NCBI GenBank assembly: GCA_947683625.1 | Contig: CANTUR010000193.1 | Span: 4,402,001 to 4,466,000 of the forward strand | Length of the DNA: 64,000 bases | Source: Mallotus nudiflorus | Taxonomy: Eukaryota; Streptophyta; Magnoliopsida; Malpighiales; Euphorbiaceae | Direction: 5' to 3' | Shown here: piece after piece, positions 1 to 12,481 of the stretch | How positions within the stretch are numbered: position 1 is the first letter of the stretch | Layout: each line of letters begins with the position of its first letter | Program-made: the position numbers and the translations under genes | The notes under the pieces: model-generated | The model's input: only the letters and a program-made list of their open reading frames with translations | Database searches by the model: none | What the model was told of the DNA's origin: nothing

Positions 1-234
1 AGGGCCCACTTGTCCATCTCCTTTTGTCTTTGATTTCGAGCAAACAACTTTAAATGAAAAAGATTAAACAAGGAAGCAACTGCATTGTTAGTTTGGGGTG
101 TGAATTTTTTTTTTAATGTTTGTTTAGTTTATTTTTTGAAGTTATAACTTCAGATATATTAGTTTGTACATATAGACTCATTAGTTGTAACATATATGTT
201 CATTTATTATTGATTGGAGTTTATCATAATTTTA

Positions 235-584
235 AGGCGTAATACATACATGACCCTCCTGTACTTGTCACTTTTTTTTCAGTTTGACACCTTAACTTAT
301 AGTTTTGTTATTTTAACATCTAAACTTGGTTAAAATGCAATTTTGAAACCTCTGTCAGCATGTATAGCATTAAATAACAAATTAGTATGTGTCACATCAT
401 AAGGATTTGTCTAACTAAAAACTACAAATAAAGTGTTAAACTGACAAAAGTGACAGGTACATGGGTTAGTAGATGCATTATGTCATTATATTAGTGCAAA
501 CTATTTTATTTTTATTAAGTTCAAGTGTCAAAATGGCAAATTGACAAAAAGTAACAAATACAGGGGCTTTGTATGTATTATGCC
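235..584. mobile_element. Small inverted-repeat element (MITE-like)
   Basis: The ends are inverted copies of each other: the left end starts AGGCGTAATACATACA and the right end reads TGTATGTATTATGCCT, followed inward by CCTCCTGTAC and ATACAGGGG on opposite strands. The inner sequence also pairs in part (TGACAAAAGTGACA-like stretches). There is no coding capacity. The length, about 350 bp, and long AT-rich arms fit a non-autonomous DNA transposon. The flanks are so AT-rich that no target-site duplication can be assigned with certainty, so the superfamily is open. Confidence 0.5.
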
Positions 585-2479
585 TAATTTAATTTTAATA
601 TATTGTTGTCAAATTCATTTGTTTAGTTTTTCTATTTAATGAACCTACATGTTTTATCTTATGAACCTACATAATTTAAATAATAATTTTACAATATTTA
701 ACTAAAATAAAAATACAAGTAAAACTCTATTTATTATAATTAAATAATTTTTTAATGATTAAAAATTTTATTTTACCTGAAATCATGAATAAAAAAAATT
801 AAATTCAACCAATGTAATTAATAAAATAAAAAGAAAAAAATAATTTTTTGATAAATAAAAAAATATTTTTTCATTTCTATTAAAAATAAAAGAAAAATAT
901 TAATAAACATGTAAATGAAGGTTAATGAACATGCATGTAAAGATGAATAATTATACAAGTGAAAATCAATAAAACTGCAAATTAAAAAAATCAACTAATC
1001 TACAGATAAAAATTAATAAACCTCCAAGTGAAAATTAATTAATTTACATGTGAAAATCAATAAATCCAACTTATGGATAGACAAAAGTAATATAAGCTAA
1101 TTTTTTTAATTTAAATCCATATGATAAGATATGCAAGACATTTGATATGGAAAAAAAAATATTTGACACGAAAAAAAAAGCATTTTTTTAATCTCGCATG
1201 TGTGATGATCCCTGGTCAATATTGTAATATGAGTATAACAATCCTCTGAGTCACATCAGCCAATTATCACCTTGAATGTGGGTTTAAGAAGTAGAACATG
1301 GATGTAGAATCCTCCAACTGCTGTCAGGTCCAACATCATCATCATCCCTGCAAACCAATGTAAGCACCACGTACAGAATACTACTTTTTCCTCGAAAATT
1401 TTCAAAACCAAGAAAATAAAACAAACCTAAAGAAATAATTTGCCCCCAAAGCTCGCGAACAGTAAGTAACTGGACAAACCGTTTCCAAGAAATTGATACC
1501 ATTCATTAGCTTAGATGGTGCGCCTTCATACCTCACTTGTCTTGGCAAACTTAATCTTCAGATTTCAAATTCCTGAGCGTTGCATCCAAGCTTTACCCCA
1601 TACACGCTTGTAAGGTTGAATATTTCTATGAAATTTAACACGTACAATAAGCAGAAATCCTTGCAATAAAATAAAGGATGGCAGGCATCCATCTAGAAAA
1701 GGCTCGTGATACGAACCGGTGCATCAGTAATTTCAAGTTCCAATAAACATCAAAACTGCCAAACTGAACCCTGAATTTGGAAAAAATGAAATCCTTGTAA
1801 CATTATAAAATCCAGTTGCAAAAGTTTACTAATCGAATCAAATTCTTGAAAGAAAATTCCATGCAATCAATTCCGTAGAATTCAATGTGATTGGAGAAAT
1901 TCTACAAAAGAAAAATGTGAAAATAATCAAAATCAAATCCACTTAAACTGCACAATAAATTGAACTCAAATGCCTTCAATTGTCTGTAAATTCCAGCGCT
2001 ATGGGGTAACACCAGCAACAACTTATTTAAGTAAACATCTATTACAAAATTGTAATGTATTAGAAAGTCTTCTATATCTTTCCAAATAAACATTTTGTTA
2101 AATGTCTGGTTCCTTGATAAGATGGTCCTGTGCCTCATATAAACCCTTCCCTCATCCTGAACTATTACCAACTTTTCACAGTTCTAATGCCTCACTTCCT
2201 GTTTTGCTACTAACATCTGATACGCAGAATCAAAACCATTTTCATTTTTGTGGAATCTATCTCATCTTCACTGATAGATTGATGAAGTCCTAGTCACGGA
2301 ATACAAATTCAGACAAGCAGGCACTTGTATGGAATCAAGATGTAGAAATGTCTATCCAATTCACAAGCCCCTAATTTTATTATTATTATTATTTTTTTTT
2401 TTTTTTGAAAAAAAAAAAAAAAAAAAAAAAAGCTCACTTAAAGTAAATTCCAGAAAAATAACCCTCTTTTGGTTGACGA
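585..2479. other. AT-rich intergenic DNA, no gene recognised
   Basis: Simple AT-rich sequence up to about 1200, then less biased DNA from about 1210 to 2330. The latter could be a distal 3' UTR or an uncharacterised exon on the minus strand, but no reading frame there shows a recognisable domain. Short open frames in this stretch have no protein-like composition. A run of T's followed by A's (2391-2431) is a simple repeat. Confidence 0.4.
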
Positions 2480-5166
2480 ATCATATCACAATAAGAGGCA
2501 TTTCGTCCACTAAAGTTCACGACCTGCTAAACCATATCAACAGTCCAGGTTTGATGTCTTCAGCAGTGGAAGTGACTCCCCATGATTTATGGCACGCAAT
2601 GTCAATCCAAAATCCAGAGAACTCCTGTAAATTCTTCTGATATAACCAGAACAACTCTCAAGGATTGAGCATTAGGCCCAGTGTGCAATGACATAAATTT
2701 CAAGTGGTCTAAATTGAATATCTGATTAGATGATGTCAACAAATTGTAGCGCAGAATTAGATGTACAATATTTAAATTATCACAACCATCCAAAATGTTT
2801 TAACTTCCAAATTCCAAAAGTTGTTGAAAGTAAGACAACAACATAGTCAGTCATCCGGATGAATGACCTAAACTTTCCACAAATCCCTCAATTTATGTTA
2901 ATATGAACCTGTTTAGAATGATTCATCCTTGTCACTCTATTATATATTAATATACTTTAAAGCCATCCTAAATGGATGAAAGGGACAAGGCTGTGGAAAA
3001 CCTTGACAAACAAGAAGTGCAGAACCACATCATTCATTTGCAACCCATCTCCACTCTTTGCAATCAATTTCAGGGATGATAGAACTACCATTCCACGAAT
3101 TTGAACATAGAACAAGTATCCAGTCAATAAATTAAAACACAAGGGACAGCAACTACTCTCTTATCATTGTCTCAGTTTAAGCTAAACTTACAATTAGTGA
3201 ATAACTGTATTACTAGACTCATTTAACTACTAAGCAAGTACCATGTCAAATCCTGCCATTAACCAAGAATGTTATCAAAGTAAGAAGACCACAGCATACA
3301 CAATTCTCTCAGACAAAGGGGAAGGCCGCAATTAATATGGAAACTAGTTAACCCAGATAGATCTAAACTTCAAATCATTGGGCAACATGACAATTAATCT
3401 GAATTAGCACCACAACCTTTAGAATTCAGGGAAAAAAAAAAGTCATGAACAGAGTAAGATCTAATATTCATGAACAGAATTCAGTAACTAACAATGATTT
3501 GAATCTCAATCTAAATTCAGTCACACAGACGTGACATAAATCTCAATCTAAATTACAAGCTCAAACGCCAACGAATGGTAAGTGCACACAGTTACAACAA
3601 ATTCATTGAACATAAAAAATCAAAACAGAAGCACAACATTCAAGCAGCCATGTGATCTTGTTTGTTCTTTGCACAGATAAACTGCACCCTGAAAATTGCA
3701 ACTAACCTCCTTACAATCCTGTCTTCCACTCAGAAGCAGGCTGAAGACATGCTAAAATTTAACATGGCCAAAATCCTCAATCCTTTCATCACTCTCTCCC
3801 TTATGAGAGTCTGCAGAACTCAACTGACCAGGAGAACCCTCAAGACAAAAAAGTTAAGAAAAATACAAAAGACCCATAGATAATCATATATGATCAGGGA
3901 GTTGATCAGACAAATGTTCAGCATCAGCTGAACCACATCAAAAGTCCACATTTTATTCTTCACTAATGACAAAAGTAGCACTCCCATGATTTATACAAGT
4001 CAACCACAATCCAAGAGCTAGAGATCTCCTAGAAAATTCTTTAGAGTGTCCATAATGAGAACAATTCTCAAGGATTAATTGATGAGACCAATGTGCCATA
4101 ATATATGTTTCCAGTAGTATAAATTGAATATTTGATTATGTGATGACCACAGACTGTATTAGAGATTTGGATGGACACAATCCAAATTACCACAACTATC
4201 CAACATATATGAATTGCCACATTCCAGAATTTGTTCATAAATTTACTGCAACTATTTCTACATAAATTTACTGCAAGACATCAGTATGGAAACAGAGAGG
4301 TGAAGAGCTGTGTAAAACTTGACAAACTAGGATTGCAGGACTATTTTATTCATTTGCAATCTATCTCCATTTTATGCAACTAATTTCATAAGCCACCGTA
4401 AAACTCTTATCTCTTCAATACATTTGAACACAAGAATGTTATCACTGTCTCAGCTTAAAGAAAGCAAAACTACACCTAATAAACCATGGTGTTACTAGAC
4501 TCATTTAACTATTCAGCAAGTACCCTGCTAAATCCTGAAATAACCAAGGCTATTATTTGAGTAACAAGATCAATTCACATTTATCTCTCAGAGGATAAAT
4601 GGTGAAGGCACAAATAATACAGTTGCTAGTTAGCCTGGATATATCTAAATTGCAATTCATACAATAATATGCATGTTAATAAGATATAGCATAATAACTA
4701 AAAGATCTCAAGGAAAAAAAAGAAGAAAGAAAGAAAGAAGAGCATGAATGGAACAGAATCTATTATTCATTTTTTTCATTAACAAAATTCACTAGCTAAT
4801 AACATATAGCCACAAATTTTTAACACAAATCTAGATCTAAGTTACAAGCCCAAATATGAAGGAATGCTACAAGCACATGGAAACACCAGACCTCATTCAA
4901 ATAAAGAATCAAAATAAAATCACAACAATCTGTAAGAAAGCAGTATCTTGTTTGTCAATTGCACATATAAACCCCACTTTGATACCTGTGACTAACCTCA
5001 TAAAAGTCTGTCTTACCCTCAGAAGCAGGCCGTAGACAAATTCCAGACAACGAAGTAGTTCCTTGCATGGAAAACTTAACATAACCAACAACCTCAATCC
5101 CTTCATCGCTCTCTCCCTCACTAGAGTCCACGGGCATCCTAGCTCTCAACCGACCAGGAGAACCCT
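2480..5166. repeat. Tandem segmental duplication of the TML 3' end and flank
   Basis: Two diverged copies lie in direct tandem: roughly 2480-3850 (distal) and 3890-5166 (proximal, containing the true TML stop). Matching landmarks occur in the same order in both. Examples are CTCCCATGATTTAT-type blocks at 2577 and 3984, ACAATTCTCAAGGATT at 4070 with its counterpart at 2651, the ACTAGACTCATTTAACTA block at 3212 and 4495, and CTCAGAAGCAGGC at 3730 and 5019. The offset is about 1.3-1.4 kb, changing through indels. Both copies are diverged by many substitutions, so the event is old. The proximal copy stays functional because it holds the coding end. Confidence 0.8.
3656..3850 (-). pseudogene. Duplicated TML C-terminal fragment (decayed)
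   Basis: Read on the minus strand, this segment aligns to the last roughly 65 codons of the intact TML gene at 4955-5166. It begins opposite the Leu-Lys-Gly-Ser-Pro-Gly-Arg region and runs to the former stop. Conserved pieces include the blocks encoding Gly-Ser-Pro-Gly, Gly-Glu-Ser-Asp-Glu and the Pro-Ala-Ser-Glu region. It has lost about 40 bp in the middle, carries an in-frame stop where TML has Lys-Phe-Ser, and lacks the original stop codon. It cannot encode a working domain. It is the coding part of the tandem duplication and shows that the duplicated unit included the gene's 3' end. Confidence 0.75.
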
Positions 5167-6883
5167 TAAGCGGAATCTCTGGAACATGCCACTTCAATTC
5201 TCTCTCAGTCCTATTCAAAACAGCTTTCGGGGAAACTTTCAACAATGTTGGGTCAACTGGTAATTTTAAAATAAATGTTACATCACTCAATGGAACTAGC
5301 AAATCTGGGTTTGAAACATATTGGATCATTACAGAAAGCAAAGTCCCACTATGACGTTGTATAAGACGAACTCTCAATGGCAATGGGGTTAACCTAGGAA
5401 GCAGACTGTACTTCAATATTGGTAAAGGCTCATCAGAAGGTGCAGTTCTAACATGAAACATCCCATTGCCAAGACTGCTAACTTTTGAATTCTGCATAAC
5501 AAGTCTCTTAACTGCACTTGTGTTATCAACCCGAAATGAAAACTCAGTTTCTTTATCACCAGCAGCTTTTGGTGGCAATGTTCTCAAATAAACCACACCC
5601 ATCAATCCAACTCTAGCAAGCAATGATTCTCTGAACTCTGCACTAATTTCTTCGACAATATACATCTCTGGACCTTTCATTTCAGTTTTTTGAACCAAAA
5701 GATTCTCAAGAGGTGTACTGCCTGCTGCTCCACTCGCAGCTGCAGCCTTAGCTGCATCGCCGCTATTTCCAGTTTGCAACAATTCAAGTCCACCAAGACC
5801 CTGCTGCTTTGGAATCTTCTTAGGTCCCACAAACTCTGACGCATCCAATCCACCACCCCAAGCCTCACTAAATCCTTCAAATGTCTCCCCTAAAGAAGCC
5901 TGTTCACCACTGAACTCAATACCACCATAATCCCCTTCAAATCCCTCCACACTAATATGAGTAGCCTGTGTGGCCTCTGCAGGAGGCAATGTAGTAACTT
6001 CTAACCCCGCCAAGGCCAACTGTAAATCTGTAGACTGACTCTTATCTTTCTTAAACTCACCAGCCAAATCCTCCTCCTTATTCATTGCATCACTAGCCGC
6101 AAAAGGATCTTTAGCCACCTCATTCTCCTCCTGTTTCTCTTGCTTCTGATCAAGTTGCTCAGTTATAACAGGCGCAATACTAGATGCAACCTCATCTCCA
6201 GCAGCAATAGTCTCAGGAGGCAACTCAAATCTCACATTTGAGAAGGCCTCAATACTAGCCTGATGTTCAATGGCATGAACTTCATGAGACATCCAATTAT
6301 CAGCACCTCTAATCTTATTCTCAGTGTCTAAAGCAGAATGTACCATTTTAGCAATACCATCTCCGTGCATTGAACCAAGCATAGCAGCAAGCCTAATATT
6401 ACTAACACCGCGCAGTACAATATCCAATGCAATATAGATCTCCGCATATTTTCGATTCAGCTTTTCAGGTGTCACATCTACACCGCGACAAGCGGTTACA
6501 ATCACACTAACAGCTTGATTAACAATGTTAATACACTCAAAAACATTAATTGAATTGTCTTGATCAGCTGTCGTGATGCCAAGAACATAGATTCCGTTAA
6601 CTAACCTGTAGACCACACGGTAACGGCTTTCAACGCCCACAATTAGCTGTCCGCTTGAAGCTGCGAGTGGATCGTCGCCGATTGATTCGGCGGAGGAGAA
6701 ATCATCTGTCTGCTGGTGGTGGTGGTGGTTGTTAGGGTTTTGTTTGGTTGTGGCGAACGACAAGCGGGTTTTCCGGAAGGCGGAGGTAGCGACCAGGGCA
6801 CGGGCCGGAGGGAACCATTCTCGCGTTTGGAGGAGGATGTCGGATCCGTTGGCGGGTTGGAGAGAGAGGGCTAGGCAGGACAT
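4955..6883 (-). CDS. TML: TPLATE complex muniscin-like subunit (TML)
   Basis: An uninterrupted 642-residue frame, close to the usual length of plant TML. The family is known as the medium (mu-like) subunit of the eight-member TPLATE complex, which acts at the plasma membrane in clathrin-mediated endocytosis together with the AP-2 adaptor. Residues 1-45 carry the conserved start MSCLALSLQPANG and the block REWFPPARAL. A longin-type region follows at about 71-165 (SRYRVVYRLVNGIYVLG onward). An acidic, low-complexity linker at about 235-400 holds a DPF motif (KDPFAAS), a type known to bind adaptor appendages. The mu-homology domain fills about 406-642, from EMYIVEEISAEF to the terminal HRYQSGVYMCN. 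The ATG at 6883 is chosen because it opens the conserved N-terminus. A short His-rich insert (NNHHHHQQ) lies near residue 55. Identification is from memory of the family; a homology search would settle it. No intron interrupts the coding region. Confidence 0.93.
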   Translation of the reverse strand: MSCLALSLQPANGSDILLQTREWFPPARALVATSAFRKTRLSFATTKQNPNNHHHHQQTDDFSSAESIGDDPLAASSGQLIVGVESRYRVVYRLVNGIYVLGITTADQDNSINVFECINIVNQAVSVIVTACRGVDVTPEKLNRKYAEIYIALDIVLRGVSNIRLAAMLGSMHGDGIAKMVHSALDTENKIRGADNWMSHEVHAIEHQASIEAFSNVRFELPPETIAAGDEVASSIAPVITEQLDQKQEKQEENEVAKDPFAASDAMNKEEDLAGEFKKDKSQSTDLQLALAGLEVTTLPPAEATQATHISVEGFEGDYGGIEFSGEQASLGETFEGFSEAWGGGLDASEFVGPKKIPKQQGLGGLELLQTGNSGDAAKAAAASGAAGSTPLENLLVQKTEMKGPEMYIVEEISAEFRESLLARVGLMGVVYLRTLPPKAAGDKETEFSFRVDNTSAVKRLVMQNSKVSSLGNGMFHVRTAPSDEPLPILKYSLLPRLTPLPLRVRLIQRHSGTLLSVMIQYVSNPDLLVPLSDVTFILKLPVDPTLLKVSPKAVLNRTERELKWHVPEIPLKGSPGRLRARMPVDSSEGESDEGIEVVGYVKFSMQGTTSLSGICLRPASEGKTDFYEVSHRYQSGVYMCN

Positions 6884-7170
6884 AGTGATAATAGAGAATA
6901 TGAACAGAAAATAAAAAATAAATGAATAGATCTACAAATGAAAATGGTTTGAGCATAAGAAGAAGTTGGTGTTGTAGGAAGTCAAACGATTCAATTTCAT
7001 TCCTCTGTGTTTGCGTTGATGCCCGAAGGAGACTGGGGAGTGGAGAGGGAGAGAAGAAGGAGACGAGAATACGGGCTAAGTGAGTTGCCCAAATCAAATG
7101 GGCTCCGTTTCATCTAGAATGCCCGAATAATTTGAACATGCAATGCTGCTCAACGTCATGGTTATAGTGA

Positions 7171-7534
7171 TTGGGGTGTAATCAGGCAGAGTGAAGCCGA
7201 GTTTTTACTAATTCAAATTTAATTCGTTTGTAATTAAATTAAATTTGAGGTAAGTTTACTATTTTATTTGTAATTCCCTGAGCTGTTCAAAAATTTAAAT
7301 AAATTTTAAAAAATATAAAATATATATTAAAAATTAAAAATAAATTATTTATTAAATAAATATTAAAATTATTAGCTGGCTCACAAGTTTCTATTCGAAC
7401 TTGTTCGTGAACTTCACCAACCGAGTTTTATATAGTGTGAATTCGACTCGTTTATTAAAAAAATTTCAATATACAAAGTCAAATGATCTTTTATCGAGTC
7501 GAACATCAAGTAACTCAATTCATTTACACCCTTA
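7171..7534. mobile_element. hAT-like MITE upstream of TML
   Basis: The left end reads TTGGGGTGTAATC and the right end TTTACACCCTTA, an inverted pair typical of plant non-autonomous hAT elements of the GGGTGTAA type. The interior contains GAGTCGAA/TTCGACTCG-type arms. The possible 8-bp flanks GTTATAGT and GTTGTAGA match at 6 of 8 positions. It sits about 290 bp upstream of the TML start codon. Confidence 0.55.
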
Positions 7535-7547
7535 GTTGTAGACAAGT

Positions 7548-8444
7548 TAAGGGTGTAACCGAGCCTAGCGGAGCCAAACTTTTAAAAGTTTAGGCTCGAT
7601 TCTTTTAAAAATTAACTAACTTGAGTCGAATTCAAGCTTTCAAAAGTATGATTCAAACTCAGGTCAAGTTCGTATTTGACGAGCTCACGAGTCAGACGAG
7701 CTCAACAACGTATTTTTGTAATTAGACATTATATTATTTTGTAACCTCAAACTAGATATTTTTGTATCATTAAAATTACTTATAACATTAAAATTTGGTA
7801 GTTTTGAATTTAAAATACGAGTATTACTTAATATTATATTTGTTTATTACTTTAAATTTGCATTATTTAATATTAATACTAATATATTACTTTAAAATAC
7901 AATTATTACTTAATTTTTTATTTATTGAAGAAATTTATTATTTGTTAAATATTTAATTAGTATTGTATAATATTTACTTATTACAATATTAATGTTAATT
8001 TATACGTAAAAAATTATTATAATGAGTATATAATATTATCATATGTAATATTTTATATGACTTATTACTAATTTAATTAGTATTGTTTTTACCTAATAAA
8101 AAACTAGTATTATATGTTATTGACTTACTAAATTAAATGATATTTATTGAATATTAACAATTAAATTAAATTATACCTATTTAATATCACCATCTCATAT
8201 AATGAATTTGTTCATGAGCCTATAAAATGAACCTATAAACGAGCCTGTAAATGAGCTCGAACGACTCTATTTGTAAGTTTTAACGAGTGAAACTTAAGGA
8301 AACTTGGACTTGACTCGTTTAGCTTACAAGTCTCAAAATGAAGTTTGAGCTCGACTCATTTAGTTTAACAAATGAATTAGAACGAGTTTTTTTCGAGACA
8401 AACTCTAAACAAATCATGAACCATTCAACTCGATTACACCCCTA
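7548..8444. mobile_element. hAT-like MITE, second copy
   Basis: Starts TAAGGGTGTAACCGAG and ends CTCGATTACACCCCTA, an inverted terminal pair. Subterminal arms are rich in GAGCTCGA and TTCGACTCG-like repeats, and an AT-only core lies between them. It has no coding capacity. It follows the previous element within about 15 bp, so one probably inserted beside the other. No clean target-site duplication was seen. Confidence 0.55.
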
Positions 8445-8859
8445 CCCGTGCAGAATGGGTTAAAAGATTATTTAATATATTATCAATAAATTAGAATATT
8501 AAATATTAATTTACAAATTAAAAAGATAAATTTATAATATATCAAATTTCAAAAAAAAAAAAATATATATATATATATATATATTCAACATTTTTACGGC
8601 TATCCTTTCCTTTCCTTTATATTTCACTCAATTCCCTTTTTTATAGTGTAAAAGACTTATGTGTTAGGTATTAAAATTCATAATATTTTTTTATAAAAAT
8701 ATAAAACATTTTATTTTAGAATACACGTATATGTAAAACACTTTAATTCTATTACACTTAAAAACATTACTTGTTCTTTCCATCAAAAATCATATGTTTT
8801 ATTTATATTAAAATATCTTTTTTCAACTATTTTCTATTTTCTTTTCTTTTATTTATTCA

Positions 8860-8891
<32 letters not shown>

Positions 8892-9255
8892 CCACTTAAT
8901 AAACAATAATAAAATATAATTATTTTGATAACTTTTTAAATTATATTCAATTTATTAAAATTATTTAATTAATTATTTTAAAATATATATATCATTTACA
9001 TTTCACATAAATTGTAGATTCACGACTAGTTAATAAAAATTTTAATCATTAATTATACATCATGAAAAACTTAAATAATAATAATAATAATAATATATTA
9101 TTATTATTAAATTTGGATTTGTAAACATTGTTAACGTCATAATTAATTTGATGAAAAATTATTAGTAAAGCTCGAATTAATTTTTAAATAACAACTATAA
9201 CAGACTTAAATGCTTTTCAATTTTAACAATTAAGTCTTAACAAATGTTTTTAAAA

Positions 9256-9308
<53 letters not shown>

Positions 9309-10016
9309 CTAAAACTATAAAATGTGGTAAAGGTGAAATACATATTCCAACAGCCTAAAATATTAAATTGAATTATGAGAAAGATAAGCAAAATAATTGA
9401 AAAGGCATTATGATGAAAATGTATGTTTTGAATGCAGATTTAATGATTATTTAATTACGATCTTTTACTGATTTTATAGTCAAAGTTATAGCGGTCACAA
9501 AAATTCTGAACATGACAAATTCTCATATTCACTGTATCTCGAGTACAGAGTTAGTAAAAGAAGCAATTTTAAAACCAAAATTGATTATAAAATGTGAAAA
9601 ATATGCAAACTGATGTTTTGACAACGAAAATGATAATTTTTTACACAAAATATTTAGTAAAAATGCATGTTTTTGAAATTAAGAAAATACATCGAAATTC
9701 ACAAAATTAATAGTAGAATCACTTTTTTTTTAGCTTTTATTTAAATTAGAATATGTAGAAAATGTTGTTTTTGATAGAAATATGCAGAAATATGAATTGG
9801 ATAAGAAATATGTCGAATTTGCATTTTTAATCATGCAACATATGATATTAATACGATTAAGATGCATATTTTATTAAAAAAATCACATTTATTAAAAAAA
9901 ATTACGCAAAATGCACACAAAATACTAAAAAATGCAGATTTTGTTAGGAAAATAATTTTCTTTAAACTAAAAATTTTAGCATAGAGAGAACCAAAAATGT
10001 GACAAAAAGGAAATAA

Positions 10017-10095
<79 letters not shown>

Positions 10096-10694
10096 GCAAT
10101 ATGACTAGTCTCACCAAATAAGCATAGAATTTTTACAATTTGCTAGCAGCATGAAAATAAAAAAGAGAATTGGAGTAGAAGATAAGAAATGCAAATCTAA
10201 TAGAAATTAAACGTGTAACAATATTTGTTTTGGTCCTCAAACCGTTGATTAATCTAATTTTTTAGGAACCACAAGCACTAGCTTTTTGTATTTGATTTGT
10301 GAGTTATCCTTGTTGAAATTGAGTGAAAATTACGTATAATGCAAGTGTCTTTACTTTTGGAGCATGCTTTGACAATGATAAGGTTAGGTTTGGTAGCAAA
10401 AATGGACCTAAAGATCACCAAAATAAAAAGAAAAGTATTCTAGATTTGCTTAAAGCAATGTCTTGAATCTTTAATTTGATAGAGTTTTGTTAAGGTTTCC
10501 TTAAAAATGGTCCTTTGAATGATGTGAATAGTGTTATTTATAGACAAAGGTGTGAAAAAGTGCACACGTGTCTCACGCGCATTATACGTGTGATTCATTG
10601 TGCACTCAAGTGTGTGGTGTACGTGTGAGGTGTATGCGTGAATGTTTTTAGTATGAAATTCATGCACCTTTGCATGTGGTTCATATGCAAGCGC
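8445..10694. other. AT-rich spacer with TA microsatellites
   Basis: No gene recognised. It holds simple repeats: (AT)n at 8562-8583, (ATT)n at 8861-8890, (AT)n at 9260-9306 and a longer (AT)n at 10019-10091. Around 10540-10680 there is a patch of CGTGTG/CACACG-like dinucleotide-biased sequence of unknown origin. Confidence 0.6.
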
Positions 10695-11516
10695 TAATAT
10701 GAATCCTAATAGGGATTAAAAGTGTAAACATGAAGCCGAATGATAAAGAATTCAAGCTAATTAACTTAATTTCCTATTATGAAATTAATTAGCTTGAATT
10801 GGATGAATTTTCAAGTTAATTTTCTATTTTTAAGTCAATAAAGAAGATTGAAGAAAATTCTAGAAGATGTAAGAAGATTCAATGATATTCCAAGTCTAGT
10901 CAATAAGTCAATAAGTCAAAGTCAAAGTCAAAGAGTCAACAAGTCAAAGTCAAGGGTCAATGGTCAACATCCTACATGGCATGTGACATGACATGCTTTA
11001 ATACTTAGTTGTCATGAGTTGTCATTTTGCTTAATTATAATAAGTTCTCATTAGTTGTCAATTTTGACTTTTCAAATATGAGTTGTCATTAATTGTCCTA
11101 TTTTGAAGGAAACCTCCTTATTTAAGGATTTTCCTGTATATTCTTTGGGACTAAGAAAGAAAAAATTTTCTTTCAAGGATTAGGTTATTTACATGTCAAT
11201 ATAAAAGGCTTATATAATGAAAAATGAATTAAGAAGCGTTTCAAATATTAAAAAGTGAAGTTTTTCCTTAAGCTTTGTTGTTTTGAAACTTTGCAAGTTT
11301 ACTTAAATTGTTTCACACCTACCTTTCATTGCAATTGCTAGGTTAGACTTAGAATCGTGTGATTGTTCATCTTTTAATAGCTAAGTATCTTACTTCAATT
11401 TAATAAGTAAGGGGTTTAGCTCCATTAACATAACATAATATATCCTTGATGATCCTTGGGCTAATATTCAAAATTGGATGAACGTTCTATCTCCGTTATA
11501 AGTAGGGTTCGTATTA
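10695..11516 (+). repeat. 5' LTR of outer element
   Basis: Opens TAATATGAATCC (from an ancestral TGATACGAACCC) and ends GGGTTCGTATTA, its imperfect inverse. It contains several AAGTCAA units at 10902-10950 and a leader-like segment ending TCTCCGTTATAAGTAGGG. It matches the LTR at 23006-23757. Confidence 0.8.
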
Positions 11517-11614
11517 GTTTGGTATTAGAGCTAAACTTTAAGGTTTGGTTACGTATCCTTTAATTTTCATGTATTATCTATTCTTTTTCTTCCTCTCAAT
11601 TCTTCATAGATCAT

Positions 11615-12413
11615 TGATACGATCCTCAAAAGGGTAAATTTGTGAAGTCTACACATTAATAAAGTCAAGTTCAAAGGTTGGACGAATTTTTGGGTTATTT
11701 TCTATTTTGGAGCCAATAAGGAAGATTCAATAAGATTCTACAAAATGTGAGAAGATTCAAGCATATTCCAAGTCAAAGTTAAGAAGTCAAAGTCAAATTC
11801 AAAGTCAACAAGTCAAAGTCAATGGTCAACATCCACTTGACATGTGACATGGCATGCTTCAAAGCTTAGTTGTCATGTGTTGTCAATTTGACTTTTCAAT
11901 GCTTAGTTGTCATGAGTTGTCAATTTGACTTTTCAAAGCTTAGTTGTCATTAGTTGTCGTATTTTTAAAGGGATCCTATTTAGTAAAGGATTTTCCTTTA
12001 CAGGTGTCTTTAGGAATAAGTAAGAAAACCTATTCCTTCGAGGGTTAGGATGTTTACATGACTATATAAAGGCCATAGCAATGTAGGACGAAATTGAATA
12101 AGTTTTATCAATTAAATTTTAATTCTTGTGAGGTTAAAGTCCTTCTTTTTTGTTTTTAAAAGAACTTTTGTGAATTTATCAAGTGAAGGCTTGGTATACT
12201 CAAACCTACTTTAATTTAGACTTAAAATTGACTTTGTTAATCTTAGGTTTACATTAAATAACCTTTAATTCTTTATAATTAAGGTTCTTAATTACAGGTT
12301 ACTTAAGGGTCTTATTGGGGATTAGAGTTTCTTTTTGCTTGATTTATGAATGATCTTTGGCAAGGTTATCAAGATTGAATATGGGTTTGGTATAAGTTAA
12401 CCATGTTCGTATA
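11615..12413 (+). repeat. 5' LTR of inner element
   Basis: Starts TGATACGATCCTC and ends near TTCGTATA just before the primer-binding site. It carries a short AAGTCAAAGTCAA-rich block (11777-11825) and three repeats of an AGTTGTCATGAGTTGTCAA-like phrase at 11868-11960. It aligns to 18661-19069 joined to 21187-21626. Confidence 0.8.
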
Positions 12414-12481
12414 ATTTGGTATCAAAGCTTTGGCTCATTAATCAAGTACGTATCTTTACTTTTCTTTATTGTTTGCATTTA

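Noticed and set aside
1284..2640. Possible downstream gene or distal TML exon
   Set aside because: The composition is less AT-biased, but no domain, convincing splice pair or conserved frame was recognisable.
6732..7097. 121-codon minus-strand frame overlapping the TML start
   Set aside because: Shadow of the TML 5' end in another frame, with no recognisable domain.
10902..10950. AAGTCAA short repeats resembling a CRISPR or telomere-like array
   Set aside because: Units are 6-7 bp without spacers and occur in every LTR copy of the two related elements; they are LTR-internal microrepeats.
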